NCBI GenBank assembly: GCA_030680175.1
Contig: JAUXWO010000092.1
Span: 1 to 64,000 of the forward strand
From: Vicinamibacterales bacterium
GTDB lineage: Bacteria; Acidobacteriota; Vicinamibacteria; Vicinamibacterales; UBA2999
Reading direction: 5' to 3'
Length of the DNA stretch: 64,000 bases
The position numbers were made by a program, and so were the translations under genes. This document shows, in pieces, positions 54,678-63,481 of this stretch; the stretch's first letter is position 1; each line of letters begins with the position of its first letter. The notes below the pieces were generated by a model. That model did no database searches and was not told where the DNA came from. It worked only from the letters and a program-made list of their open reading frames with translations.

Positions 54678-54912
54678 ATCTGGTGATCTCGTGACGTGGT
54701 GATGTGGTGATCTGATGTGTGATGTGCGGATGTTCGATCTATCTCCTGACCTGATGACCGGGGGCATCGTGCCGGCGGTCGCCAGATCGCGCTCATCGAG
54801 GAGACATCACCACATCAGAAGATAGATGGGGCGCCGGGAGGCGCGCCGAGGTCGTGACATCGGCACATCAGATCACCACATCACCACATCACGAGATCGC
54901 CAGATTCAGGAG
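54678..54912. repeat. Family A inverted-repeat element
   Basis: The left arm (from about 54680) reads CTGGTGATCTCGTGACGTGG, then TGATGTGGTGATCTGATGTG. The right arm (about 54865-54908) is CACATCAGATCACCACATCA, then CCACATCACGAGATCGCCAG, a nearly exact inversion. The core of about 120 bp contains further AGATAGATG and GGGGCGCC pieces as at 1-200. It begins at the MATE stop codon. Confidence 0.85.
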
Positions 54913-54975
54913 ATCCGCTTCTGGCGGATAACCGGCGCGGTCCGGCGGCGCAGATTCTGCGTCGCGAGCCCGGGC

Positions 54976-55198
54976 GGGCTGCACTTCGAGACCTTCCGCG
55001 CGCAGGCGGCGCACCTGCGCGACGGGCAGGGCCTGCCGCGCTTCGTCGAGCAGGAGTTACGCGCGCCAGCACGGGTTCGATCTGCATGCGGGCATCGTCG
55101 TGCCGGCCGGCCATCGCGATCGGTTGGAGCGTCTGTGCCGCTACGCGCTGCGGCCGCCGGTGGGGCAGGACCGTCTGCAATTGATGCCGGATGGCACT
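54976..55198 (+). pseudogene. IS91-type transposase relic, N-terminal and middle pieces
   Basis: Frame 1 (54976-55062) reads GLHFETFRAQAAHLRDGQGL and PRFVEQELR, like the start of IS91/Y2-type transposases. Then, in another frame (55070-55198), GFDLHAGIVVPAGHRDRLER and LCRYALRPPVGQDRLQL match the middle of the same protein. The zinc-binding part between them is deleted and the frame is lost. The rest of the stretch to 55360 holds no recognised feature. Confidence 0.65.
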
Positions 55199-55360
55199 GA
55201 GCCAGGCGACGCCAATACTTCGCGTCTGGACGGCAGACACCGCCCGCAACACGACCGTGCGGGACGTACCCGTCACGGTCGTGCGAGACGAGGCGAATCC
55301 CACTCCCGCGTCAGCGCCCGTAACGGGCCCACCGTAACAGGACGCGGTAGGAGGATTGGC

Positions 55361-56263
55361 TTACTGCCGGTTGCCGGGTCTACGGCCCGGGTTCCCGGGG
55401 GCTCCGCCCCGCTCGTCATTTGACAGGTGGCGGTGGTTCGAGTTGCCCGGATCGCAGCCCTCCGGCCCGTTGCCCACGCCCTGGTTGCACTTGAGGCCAG
55501 GGTGGACGACGGGGCCGCCGGCTGCGGAGCAGGCGGTGACGGTGGAGCCCGTGAACGTCACGGCGCCTGTCGGGTTGGCGGTCGTGCCGGTCCCGCCAGC
55601 CAGGGCCGCCCCTTTGAAGGTGCCACCGGTGACCGTGGCGTTCCCACCCGCGAGAATGGTTCCCTGGAAGAACGACGCCGTCAGTGTCGCGTCCTGGGCG
55701 ACCCACCAGTACACGTTCGGACACTCGGCTTCGGCCGCGGCGCCGTCCATGACCACCGAGAAGCCGGTGCCCGTCAGAGCACCGGTCCCGCCGGTCCCGA
55801 TCTTGAAGATCCAGACCCCGTCGGCGGGTCCGCTGAGCGTCAACGTGCCCGTCAAGGCCGCCGCCGCGGGGAAACAGTAGACGCCGGGGGGAAGCGTGAC
55901 GCCCGCGAGCGTGCCCGTCAGGGTCTGGTCGCAAGCGGTGTTGAACTGGAGCTCGGTGTACGCACTGAGGAAGGCGGCGTAAGCCGCCGTGGCGTCCAGA
56001 TCGACCGTCCCTGTCACCGTGCAACTGGTCTCAACAAAGGTGCCGGGATCGACGACCCCCACGTCTCCGTTCACAGTGGAATCGGTACATGTGACCGCAC
56101 CAGCCGCTGGACCGCCAGCCAGGGCCGCGAAGCCCGACGCCGCCCCCAGGAATGGCGCAAAGCCGGCGGCCAACCCAACGAAGGGGTAGTAGAGGAGCGC
56201 GGCGAGGGGGATCACGAAGAGCAGTCGAGCGGTCAGTCGTGGTGAAGAAACGGCTTGAGTCAT
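55361..56263 (-). CDS. Secreted DUF3494 (ice-binding-like) protein
   Basis: The 300-residue precursor has a signal peptide (LLFVIPLAALLYYPFVGLAAG). A DUF3494 beta-helix domain follows, with its hallmarks GVYCFPAAAALTGTLTLSG, WIFKIGTG and VYWWVAQDATLTASFFQGTI. Characterised members bind ice, but many act as adhesins, so ice binding is only one possibility. The last 45 residues form a Gly/Asn/Pro-rich tail (CNQGVGNGPEGCDPGNSN, then NDERGGAPGNPGRR) that looks like a separate C-terminal module. GGAGG precedes the ATG. The gene is flanked on both sides by decayed mobile-element pieces and probably arrived with them. Confidence 0.82.
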   Translation of the reverse strand: MTQAVSSPRLTARLLFVIPLAALLYYPFVGLAAGFAPFLGAASGFAALAGGPAAGAVTCTDSTVNGDVGVVDPGTFVETSCTVTGTVDLDATAAYAAFLSAYTELQFNTACDQTLTGTLAGVTLPPGVYCFPAAAALTGTLTLSGPADGVWIFKIGTGGTGALTGTGFSVVMDGAAAEAECPNVYWWVAQDATLTASFFQGTILAGGNATVTGGTFKGAALAGGTGTTANPTGAVTFTGSTVTACSAAGGPVVHPGLKCNQGVGNGPEGCDPGNSNHRHLSNDERGGAPGNPGRRPGNRQ

Positions 56264-56464
56264 TGGTGCCTCCAGGAACCGGGCGATTGCTGACACTCGA
56301 GCCACACGGCGAGACACGAGGAGCCCCGGTGCATGTGCGCGAGCGTACATGCCGTGCACGAAAGCGGGTGTGCATTCGGGAACAGCTCGACCCAGGTCGC
56401 AGGCCATCCGTGACGCCGTCAGGCGTAGGTTTTCCAGTAGCCTCGAGAGTCAACGAGCTGCGCT

Positions 56465-56655
56465 TCATTCGCGGGGCCAACGCCTCCACTGCAGCACGGT
56501 CTCGAACAGCCGCTTCACGCCGGGCGTCAGCCGGGTCCGGCTGTAGGCGTCGCCCGCCTTCTTGAAGATCTCGGCCTGCGTCGGGCACGGGTGAATCGTC
56601 GCGGCCATGGTGCCGAGGCCCGCGCCGGCCTTCATCGTCAGCGTGACCTCCGCAG
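56465..56655 (-). pseudogene. 3' relic of a flavin disulfide reductase (MerA/Lpd-like)
   Basis: The minus-strand frame ending at the TGA 56465-56467 reads GLGTMAATIHPCPTQAEIFK, then KAGDAYSRTRLTPGVKRLFE. That is the dimerisation-domain end of mercuric reductase or dihydrolipoamide dehydrogenase-like enzymes, including the conserved HP of the C-terminal active-site loop. Upstream it stops abruptly where the IS91 C-terminal relic begins on the other strand. Only about 60 codons survive. 56264-56464 holds the DUF3494 promoter region and nothing else recognised. Confidence 0.65.
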
Positions 56656-56718
56656 CTTTGGCTTCGATGTGCTGGCCTGCCCGCGCTGTGCGGGCCGGTT
56701 GAAGTTGGTGGCGCTGAT
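56648..56718 (+). pseudogene. IS91-type transposase relic, C-terminal piece
   Basis: LRSFGFDVLACPRCAGRLKL corresponds to the C-terminal zinc-finger-like motif (DVLACPRCGGR) of IS91/Y2-type transposases. It is probably the other end of the relic at 54976-55198, now separated by 1.45 kb containing the DUF3494 gene and the reductase relic. Confidence 0.6.
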
Positions 56719-56721
56719 CGC

Positions 56722-56841
56722 CATCGTCAATTCAAGCACCCCACGAAAGCCGGGCGCGTCACGGTTGCTGGTCACCCGTCGGACGACCTGGCCCCAGGGA
56801 CGTTCAACCGTATTCTCAAGCAGGCAGGACTCAAGGAGTAG
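56722..56841 (+). pseudogene. HicA toxin relic (5' truncated)
   Basis: The frame reads HRQFKHPTKAGRVTVAGHP, then DDLAPGTFNRILKQAGLKE and a TAG stop. This is the C-terminal two thirds of a HicA mRNA interferase, with the catalytic histidine of the GSH motif at its very edge. The start and first ~20 codons are replaced by transposase sequence. Followed by the hicB start. Confidence 0.7.
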
Positions 56842-56843
56842 CG

Positions 56844-56885
56844 ATGCGCAGGTTTCTCATCGTGTTCGAGCAAGCGGCTATCTAA
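56844..56885 (+). pseudogene. HicB antitoxin relic (first 13 codons)
   Basis: MRRFLIVFEQAAI then stop: the first strand of HicB antitoxins (MRRFLIVIE-type). It starts two bases after the hicA stop, the usual hicAB order. Everything beyond is lost, and the convergent membrane-protein gene ends here. Confidence 0.6.
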
Positions 56886-57559
56886 CTGCGTCTTCCCGCA
56901 ATCGCGGCGACTGGCGCCGAGACGGCCTCCAGCAGGATGAAGAGCAGCGGCCCCTGGAAGTGATCCCAGATGGTGGGCCGCCAGAGCCACGGGGTGTCGG
57001 TGGCGATCGCCAGATAGAGCAGGCCCAGCGCGAGCGCGGAGGCGCTCATCTGGAAGAGCGGCGGGAAGACGCTGTCGGGCGGCTCGGCCGCCGGCGGCGG
57101 CTCGTCACCCGGGCGTTCCGGCGGTGAGGCCAGCTCGACGACGGCGCGGAAGAGCGTGTACCACAGCCCGCCCAGCCCGAGCGTGAGTACCAGCACCCGC
57201 GGCTCCTCGAGCCACCCTGCCACCTGCACGGATGCGGCGAGCGCCAGGATCGCCAGGTGCATGCCGCGCCGCACGCCCGCGCGGGCCCCGGAGGTGGCGA
57301 CCGCCATCCCGAGCACGCGCGGTGTCCACCCGTCGGGCAGGGCGGCCGGCGCCCGGGGGTCCAGGTCGTACCCCACGATCCGTGTCGTCGCAAACGACGC
57401 CCCCAGCATGGCGCCGAGTGTGGCCAGCATCAGGGCCGGCCAGTCGTCGAGCGCGGCCGTGACGATGTAGCCGAGCAGGGCGACGAGCACCACCAGCGCG
57501 GCAAATCCGATGGCGCCCGCGGCGGGCGAGGGTTCGAGCGAAGACGACGGCTGTGGCAT
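56882..57559 (-). CDS. Multi-helix membrane protein, unknown function
   Basis: The 225-residue protein has about six membrane segments (near 17-37, 41-60, 98-115, 122-142, 170-187 and 200-218). A Pro/Glu-rich loop (PPERPGDEPPPAAEPPD) lies between the fourth and fifth. No family was recognised. Its last codons touch the hicB relic on the other strand, so the true C-terminus may once have been different. It is divergent from the P5C dehydrogenase gene. Confidence 0.65.
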   Translation of the reverse strand: MPQPSSSLEPSPAAGAIGFAALVVLVALLGYIVTAALDDWPALMLATLGAMLGASFATTRIVGYDLDPRAPAALPDGWTPRVLGMAVATSGARAGVRRGMHLAILALAASVQVAGWLEEPRVLVLTLGLGGLWYTLFRAVVELASPPERPGDEPPPAAEPPDSVFPPLFQMSASALALGLLYLAIATDTPWLWRPTIWDHFQGPLLFILLEAVSAPVAAIAGRRS

Positions 57560-57567
57560 GGACGGAC

Positions 57568-57573
57568 TATGAT
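57568..57573 (+). promoter_or_regulatory. -10-like TATGAT of the P5C dehydrogenase gene
   Basis: TATGAT lies 35 bp before the ATG at 57608, placing transcription start near 57580. AAGGAAT at 57594-57600 serves as the ribosome site. No clear -35. Confidence 0.35.
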
Positions 57574-57607
57574 AAAGGGTCCACTGTCTTCACAAGGAAT
57601 CGCACCG

Positions 57608-59242
<1,635 letters not shown>

Positions 59243-59361
59243 GGCGGACGCGGGCGAGGCCAGGGGCCGGCGGGAGCCGGCCCTTCGCCTGTACGGGCTT
59301 GGCGCGGAGGGGGCGGATGCCGCATCATGCTGCGACCGCATTTCCCCCGAGGCAGAACCCG

Positions 59362-60336
59362 ATGGCCGACGAACCCCTGATCGCCGACTTCATGGAAGAC
59401 CCGGGCGCGGTGGCGCCGCCTGGACAGACGGTGGCCGCGACGGTCGACGCCGTCCGCGAGCTGGTCAAGACGCGCTTCATCACCTACGTCTACGTCACCG
59501 CCCCGGACGGGGCCCTCCAGGGCGTCGTCGCCATGCGGGATCTGCTGCTGGCGCGGCCGGACCAGACGCTGGGGGAAGTGATGCTGGCGAACCCCTTCGC
59601 CCTCGCCGTCGACATGCCGCTCAGCGAGGCGATGCGGCACATGGTGCACCGGCACTTCCCCTCCTATCCGGTGTGCGATCAGGGCCGGCTGGTCGGCATC
59701 GTCTGGGGCTCGAAGCTGTTCGAGGCGCACACGGTCGAGATCACGGCGCAGGCGGGCCGCATGGTCGGCGTCGAGAAGGAGGAGCGGTTCAGCACCCCGC
59801 TGATGCGGGCGCTCCTGTTTCGCCACCCGTGGCTGCAGTTCAACCTGCTGACCGCCTTCGTCGCGGCCGCCGTCGTTGGCATCTTCCAGGACACGATCGA
59901 ACAGGTGGCCCTGCTCGCCGTCTTCCTGCCGGTGCTGGCGGGCCAGTCCGGCAACACGGGATGTCAGGCGCTGGCGGTGACGCTGCGAGGCATGACGCTC
60001 AACGACCTGCGCGCGGGCATGGAGCAGAAGCTGGTGGCGAAGGAAGGCCTGCTTGGCCTGATGAACGGCGCGTTCGTCGGAATCTCCGCCGGCGTCGGCA
60101 TGTACATCTTCGCGTCGATGCAGGGCAACCCGCAGGCGCTGCGCCTGGCGGTCATCACGTGGGTGGCGATGGTCGGTGCGTGCGTGAGCAGCGGCGTGTC
60201 CGGCGCGCTCATCCCGCTCACGCTGCGGCGCGTCGGCGCCGACCCCGCGACCGCCTCCGGCATCTTCCTGACGACGATGACGGACGTGGTGAGCATGGGG
60301 ATGTTCCTCGGGCTCGCGACGCTGTTTCTGTTCTGA
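59362..60336 (+). CDS. MgtE-type divalent cation transporter lacking the N domain
   Basis: The 324-residue protein begins directly with a CBS pair (about 8-135; FITYVYVTAPDGALQGVVAMRDLL and PVCDQGRLVGIVW). The five-helix MgtE membrane domain follows (about 180-324), with LPVLAGQSGNTGCQALAV in place of the usual GGN.GSQ selectivity stretch and TTMTDVVSMGMFLGLA near the end. The N-terminal helical superfamily domain of full MgtE (about 130 residues) is absent. It should conduct magnesium or another divalent ion across the inner membrane, gated by the CBS domains. The stop codon abuts the palindromic repeat. Confidence 0.85.
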   Translation: MADEPLIADFMEDPGAVAPPGQTVAATVDAVRELVKTRFITYVYVTAPDGALQGVVAMRDLLLARPDQTLGEVMLANPFALAVDMPLSEAMRHMVHRHFPSYPVCDQGRLVGIVWGSKLFEAHTVEITAQAGRMVGVEKEERFSTPLMRALLFRHPWLQFNLLTAFVAAAVVGIFQDTIEQVALLAVFLPVLAGQSGNTGCQALAVTLRGMTLNDLRAGMEQKLVAKEGLLGLMNGAFVGISAGVGMYIFASMQGNPQALRLAVITWVAMVGACVSSGVSGALIPLTLRRVGADPATASGIFLTTMTDVVSMGMFLGLATLFLF

Positions 60337-60476
60337 GGGGTCAGATATTGATCGTTGCGTCGGCTGAACGACTCGGCGCCGATGCAACGATCAAGATCTG
60401 ACCCCTGGGAAGATGGGACCGGTTGCGTCGGCTGAACGACTCGGCGCCGATGCAACGATCAAGATCTGACCCCTGG
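60337..60476. repeat. Two copies of a GGGGTCAG-type palindromic repeat
   Basis: The first copy is a full hairpin: GGGGTCAGAT (60337-60346) with GATCGTTGC pairs with GCAACGATC and ATCTGACCCC (ending 60405). A 55-bp segment of it (60354-60408) is repeated exactly at 60422-60476, giving a 68-bp period. GGGGTCAG-ended palindromes of this kind are typical of REP elements mobilised by RAYT-type single-strand transposases; no such gene is in the window. Confidence 0.8.
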
Positions 60477-60480
60477 TGCC

Positions 60481-62748
60481 CTAGTACCTGAACAGCTTCG
60501 TCAGCTTGAGGATCAGCGAGCGGTTGTCGAGCGCGGGCGCGCCGGGGCCGAGCGTGGTGCGCCCGTCGCTGTAGACGACGAACAGCTCGCTGCCCGGCTG
60601 GTACTCCCACCGGAAGCGCAGGTTCGTGGCGAGCGTCTCCGCGCGTGACTGGTACTGCGCCAGCGCCGACACGAACATCCGCGGCGACAGCGCATAGGTG
60701 AGGCGGCTGCTGACGAGCGCCGTCGTGAAGTCGCCGGCCGCCATGGTCCCGCGGTTCCACGAGAGGTTTGGCTCCAGGTAGAAGCGCGAGGTCAGCTCGA
60801 CGCGGCCGCGCCATGACAGCTCCGTGAGCGTGCCGTCGTAGAACGTGCCGCCGGTCACGCCGAACGTGCCGGACAGCCGGCGCTGCGGGCCCATCTGGTA
60901 GCTCGTGCGCACCCGGCCGAAGCTGTACGCGCCGGCCGGCACCGACACGTCGCGGCCGACGCCGAACGCCTCCGCCAGATACTCGAAGCTGCGCGTGTAC
61001 TCCGTCGTCCACTGGTCGCCACTCTCGAACTCGACGCGCACGGTGCCCTGGGCCTCGCGCGACTCCAGTCGCTGGTCCGTGTCGGTCGTGTAGTCGAGGC
61101 TCGCCTCGTAGACGAGCCGCCGTACGGCGGCGAGGCGGGCCGGACGCGGGCTGAAGCGCGCCTGCGCAAACGACCGATGGAAGGCGCGCCGGCGCAGGAA
61201 GCCGACCTCGGGGTTGAAGTCGTCGCCGACGAAGAGATGCTCGGCCTGCAGGCCGTAGCGGTCCGCGTTCCAGTCCAGCCGGCCGCGATAGCTCAGGTCG
61301 CGGTCCCAGGCGCCGCCGGACGGCGCGCCGTCCGTGTGTGTGCCGGCCAGGTACCCGGAGACCTGCACGTTCTCGTACAGGTTGAACTGGGCATCGCCGC
61401 CGAACGCGTAGTTGCTCGCGCCGCCGTCCGGGCGCCGGGCGGTGGCGATGACGCCGATGCGGCTGCGCCGCAGGACGTCGCGGTTCACCCGGAGGACGGA
61501 GAAGTTCGTGCCGGGGATCCCGGTGCCCTCGACGTCGCCGGTCTGCATGTTGGCGGCGCCGATCTGGTAGCGGCCCGCGCGCCCGAGCAGGCGGCCGCCC
61601 GCGCGGATTGGGACCACCTGTCCGTCGGTCAGGCCGATACGACGGCTGAAGAACAGCACTGGCGTGTTGTTCGGGCCCATCATGCCACCGCCCATGCCGC
61701 CACCGCCGCCGCCGAAGCTGAAGACGTCCTGTCCCTCGAGGAAGAACTCGCGCTTCTCGGGGAAGAAGAGGCTGAAGCGCGTCAGGTTGACCTGCTGCTC
61801 GTCGTCTTCCACCTGCGCGAAGTCCGTGTTGTAGGTCAGGTCGGCGACCAGCGTCTGGGTGACGCCCCACTTCACGTCGACGCCGAACTCGCCGTCGCGC
61901 GCGTTGGTCACGGGCGGCGTGGCCAGGTGGTTGGTGAGCAGCGACCCGAGCGCATAGGGCTTGATGTCGAGGTTGCGGCCTTTCGGCGGCGGCGTGAAGC
62001 CCGTGAGCGTGCCGGCGGACGACACCTTCGTGAACCCGCGGCGGCCCCACGACCGCGGGATCGGCGTGAGGAACGACGTCTCGTTGCGCCACCGCACCAT
62101 GCGGCGGAAGTTGAGGCCCCAGACGCCCGCGCCCTCGCGGAACCGCATCGATCGGAACGGGACCCGGAACTCCGCCGTCCACCCGCCGTCGAACTCCGCC
62201 GTGCGGACGTCCCAGAGGCCGTTCCAGTTGTTGTTCGGCTGCTCGTTGGTGAGCGAGCCGTCCTGCATGCCGCCCTGCGCGTTGGCGTAGAAGTAGTACC
62301 CGTTGCGCCGGTCGTAGAACGTGTCGAACATGATCCCGAAGTGATCGTTGTTGTACAGGTTCATCGAGTCGCGCTGCAGGTCGCTCATCACCCGCCGCGA
62401 GGGCTCGGTCTCCCACAACCGCGCCGACACGTACATGTACTCGTCGTCGAAGAAGACCCAGACCTCGGTCTTCTCTTCGGAGGGCTGGCCTTCGGCCGGG
62501 TCCTGCTGCAGGAAGCCCGTGATGGCGGGGACGTTCGTGTAGAAGAGCTCGTCGAGACGGCCGTCGAAGATCTGCGGCGATGGCAGCCGCATCGTCCTGA
62601 CCGTGGCGTTCCCGGCCTCGTCGCGCGCGACCACGGCCGGCGGCGGCGGCGCAGCCGGGCCGTCGATCTGTGGATCGGTCAACGACTGCCCGAAGACGGG
62701 CAGAGCGACACCCAGGAAGGCGCACAGAATGAAAACGACGCAGCGCAT
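60481..62748 (-). CDS. DUF5916 outer-membrane protein with CBM9-like N-domain
   Basis: The 755-residue precursor has a signal peptide (FILCAFLGVALPVFGQ). A carbohydrate-family-9-like domain at about 45-240 includes VWVFFDDEYMYVSARLWE and WTAEFRVPFRSMRF. The DUF5916 beta-barrel region follows, with FFPEKREFFLEGQDVFSFG and a long set of amphipathic strands ending LTKLFRY. Such proteins are common in Acidobacteriota and Bacteroidota and are predicted outer-membrane channels or receptors of unknown ligand. A glycine-rich loop (GGGGGGMGGGMMG) after residue 350 is notable. It lies a few bases from the palindromic repeat. Confidence 0.87.
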   Translation of the reverse strand: MRCVVFILCAFLGVALPVFGQSLTDPQIDGPAAPPPPAVVARDEAGNATVRTMRLPSPQIFDGRLDELFYTNVPAITGFLQQDPAEGQPSEEKTEVWVFFDDEYMYVSARLWETEPSRRVMSDLQRDSMNLYNNDHFGIMFDTFYDRRNGYYFYANAQGGMQDGSLTNEQPNNNWNGLWDVRTAEFDGGWTAEFRVPFRSMRFREGAGVWGLNFRRMVRWRNETSFLTPIPRSWGRRGFTKVSSAGTLTGFTPPPKGRNLDIKPYALGSLLTNHLATPPVTNARDGEFGVDVKWGVTQTLVADLTYNTDFAQVEDDEQQVNLTRFSLFFPEKREFFLEGQDVFSFGGGGGGMGGGMMGPNNTPVLFFSRRIGLTDGQVVPIRAGGRLLGRAGRYQIGAANMQTGDVEGTGIPGTNFSVLRVNRDVLRRSRIGVIATARRPDGGASNYAFGGDAQFNLYENVQVSGYLAGTHTDGAPSGGAWDRDLSYRGRLDWNADRYGLQAEHLFVGDDFNPEVGFLRRRAFHRSFAQARFSPRPARLAAVRRLVYEASLDYTTDTDQRLESREAQGTVRVEFESGDQWTTEYTRSFEYLAEAFGVGRDVSVPAGAYSFGRVRTSYQMGPQRRLSGTFGVTGGTFYDGTLTELSWRGRVELTSRFYLEPNLSWNRGTMAAGDFTTALVSSRLTYALSPRMFVSALAQYQSRAETLATNLRFRWEYQPGSELFVVYSDGRTTLGPGAPALDNRSLILKLTKLFRY

Positions 62749-62751
62749 CGA

Positions 62752-62816
62752 ACCTATCGAACCTATCGGACCTATCGAACCTGTCGGACCCGTCCGGACC
62801 CGTCCGGACCCGCCCC
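62752..62816. repeat. Family G tandem repeat (GAACCTATCG to GGACCCGTCC)
   Basis: Six to seven units of 9-10 bases: CGAACCTAT changing into CGGACCCGTC. A shorter tract, GGGTCCGGACGGGTCCGGAC, lies at about 28905-28924 in the divergent promoter between the selenoprotein candidate and TamBA. It fills the gap between the DUF411 and DUF5916 genes. Confidence 0.65.
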
Positions 62817-62817
62817 G

Positions 62818-63291
62818 TTACCGATATTGCGCGAAGACGCTGCGGCGGCCTTCACGCGTGAAGGCGACGACGTTGTAGGGATCGCGCCGATCGCCCATCT
62901 CCATGCCGGGGGAGCCGACGGGCATGCCGGGCACCGAGATGCCCGCCACGGCCGGGCGGTCTTTCAACAGCCGCTTGATGTCGGTCGCGGGCACGTGGCC
63001 CTCGATGGCGTAGCCGCCGACGAGCCCCGTGTGGCAGGAGCGCAGGTCAGGCGTCACGCCGGCGGTGCCGGCAATGCCGGCGAGCGCCTCATGGCTCACG
63101 TCGTGCGTCTCGACGGTGAACCCGGCGGCCCGCAGGTGCTCCACCCAGACGCCGCAGCACCCGCACGTGGCGGTCTTGTAGACCACGATGGGCTCGGCGG
63201 CCGGGGTCGCCTGCTGCGCACGCACCAGCGCCAGCGCCGCGCCGGCGGCCACGAGGGTGAACAGGACCAGGACGAGGGTGGGCTTCTTCAT
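62818..63291 (-). CDS. DUF411 metal-binding exported protein
   Basis: The 157-residue precursor has a signal peptide (LVLVLFTLVAAGAALALVRAQ). The DUF411 domain opens with YKTATCGCCGVWVEHLRAAGF. Cysteines 43, 45 and 46 plus a later SCHTGLVGGYAIEGHVP give the Cys/His set thought to bind copper or another soft metal in this family. It is predicted periplasmic and involved in metal handling. ATG at 63291; an open stretch of five codons precedes it. The stop codon lies at the repeat separating it from the DUF5916 gene, which may share the transcript. Confidence 0.87.
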   Translation of the reverse strand: MKKPTLVLVLFTLVAAGAALALVRAQQATPAAEPIVVYKTATCGCCGVWVEHLRAAGFTVETHDVSHEALAGIAGTAGVTPDLRSCHTGLVGGYAIEGHVPATDIKRLLKDRPAVAGISVPGMPVGSPGMEMGDRRDPYNVVAFTREGRRSVFAQYR

Positions 63292-63481
63292 GTCGCCTGT
63301 CAGCATACCCCGCCGCGGGCCGCGTGGTCATCCTCCACGGGTGAGGCCGGAGGGTTCAGCCGCCAGCCCGTCCGGGAGACGCAGGACTACCGCAGCGTGA
63401 CCGCGTCGGCCGCGCCCTGCTGGCCGTCCCGCACGAAACCGTCGCCTCGATCTCGACTTCGGCAGGCGCGGGACGTGGCGC

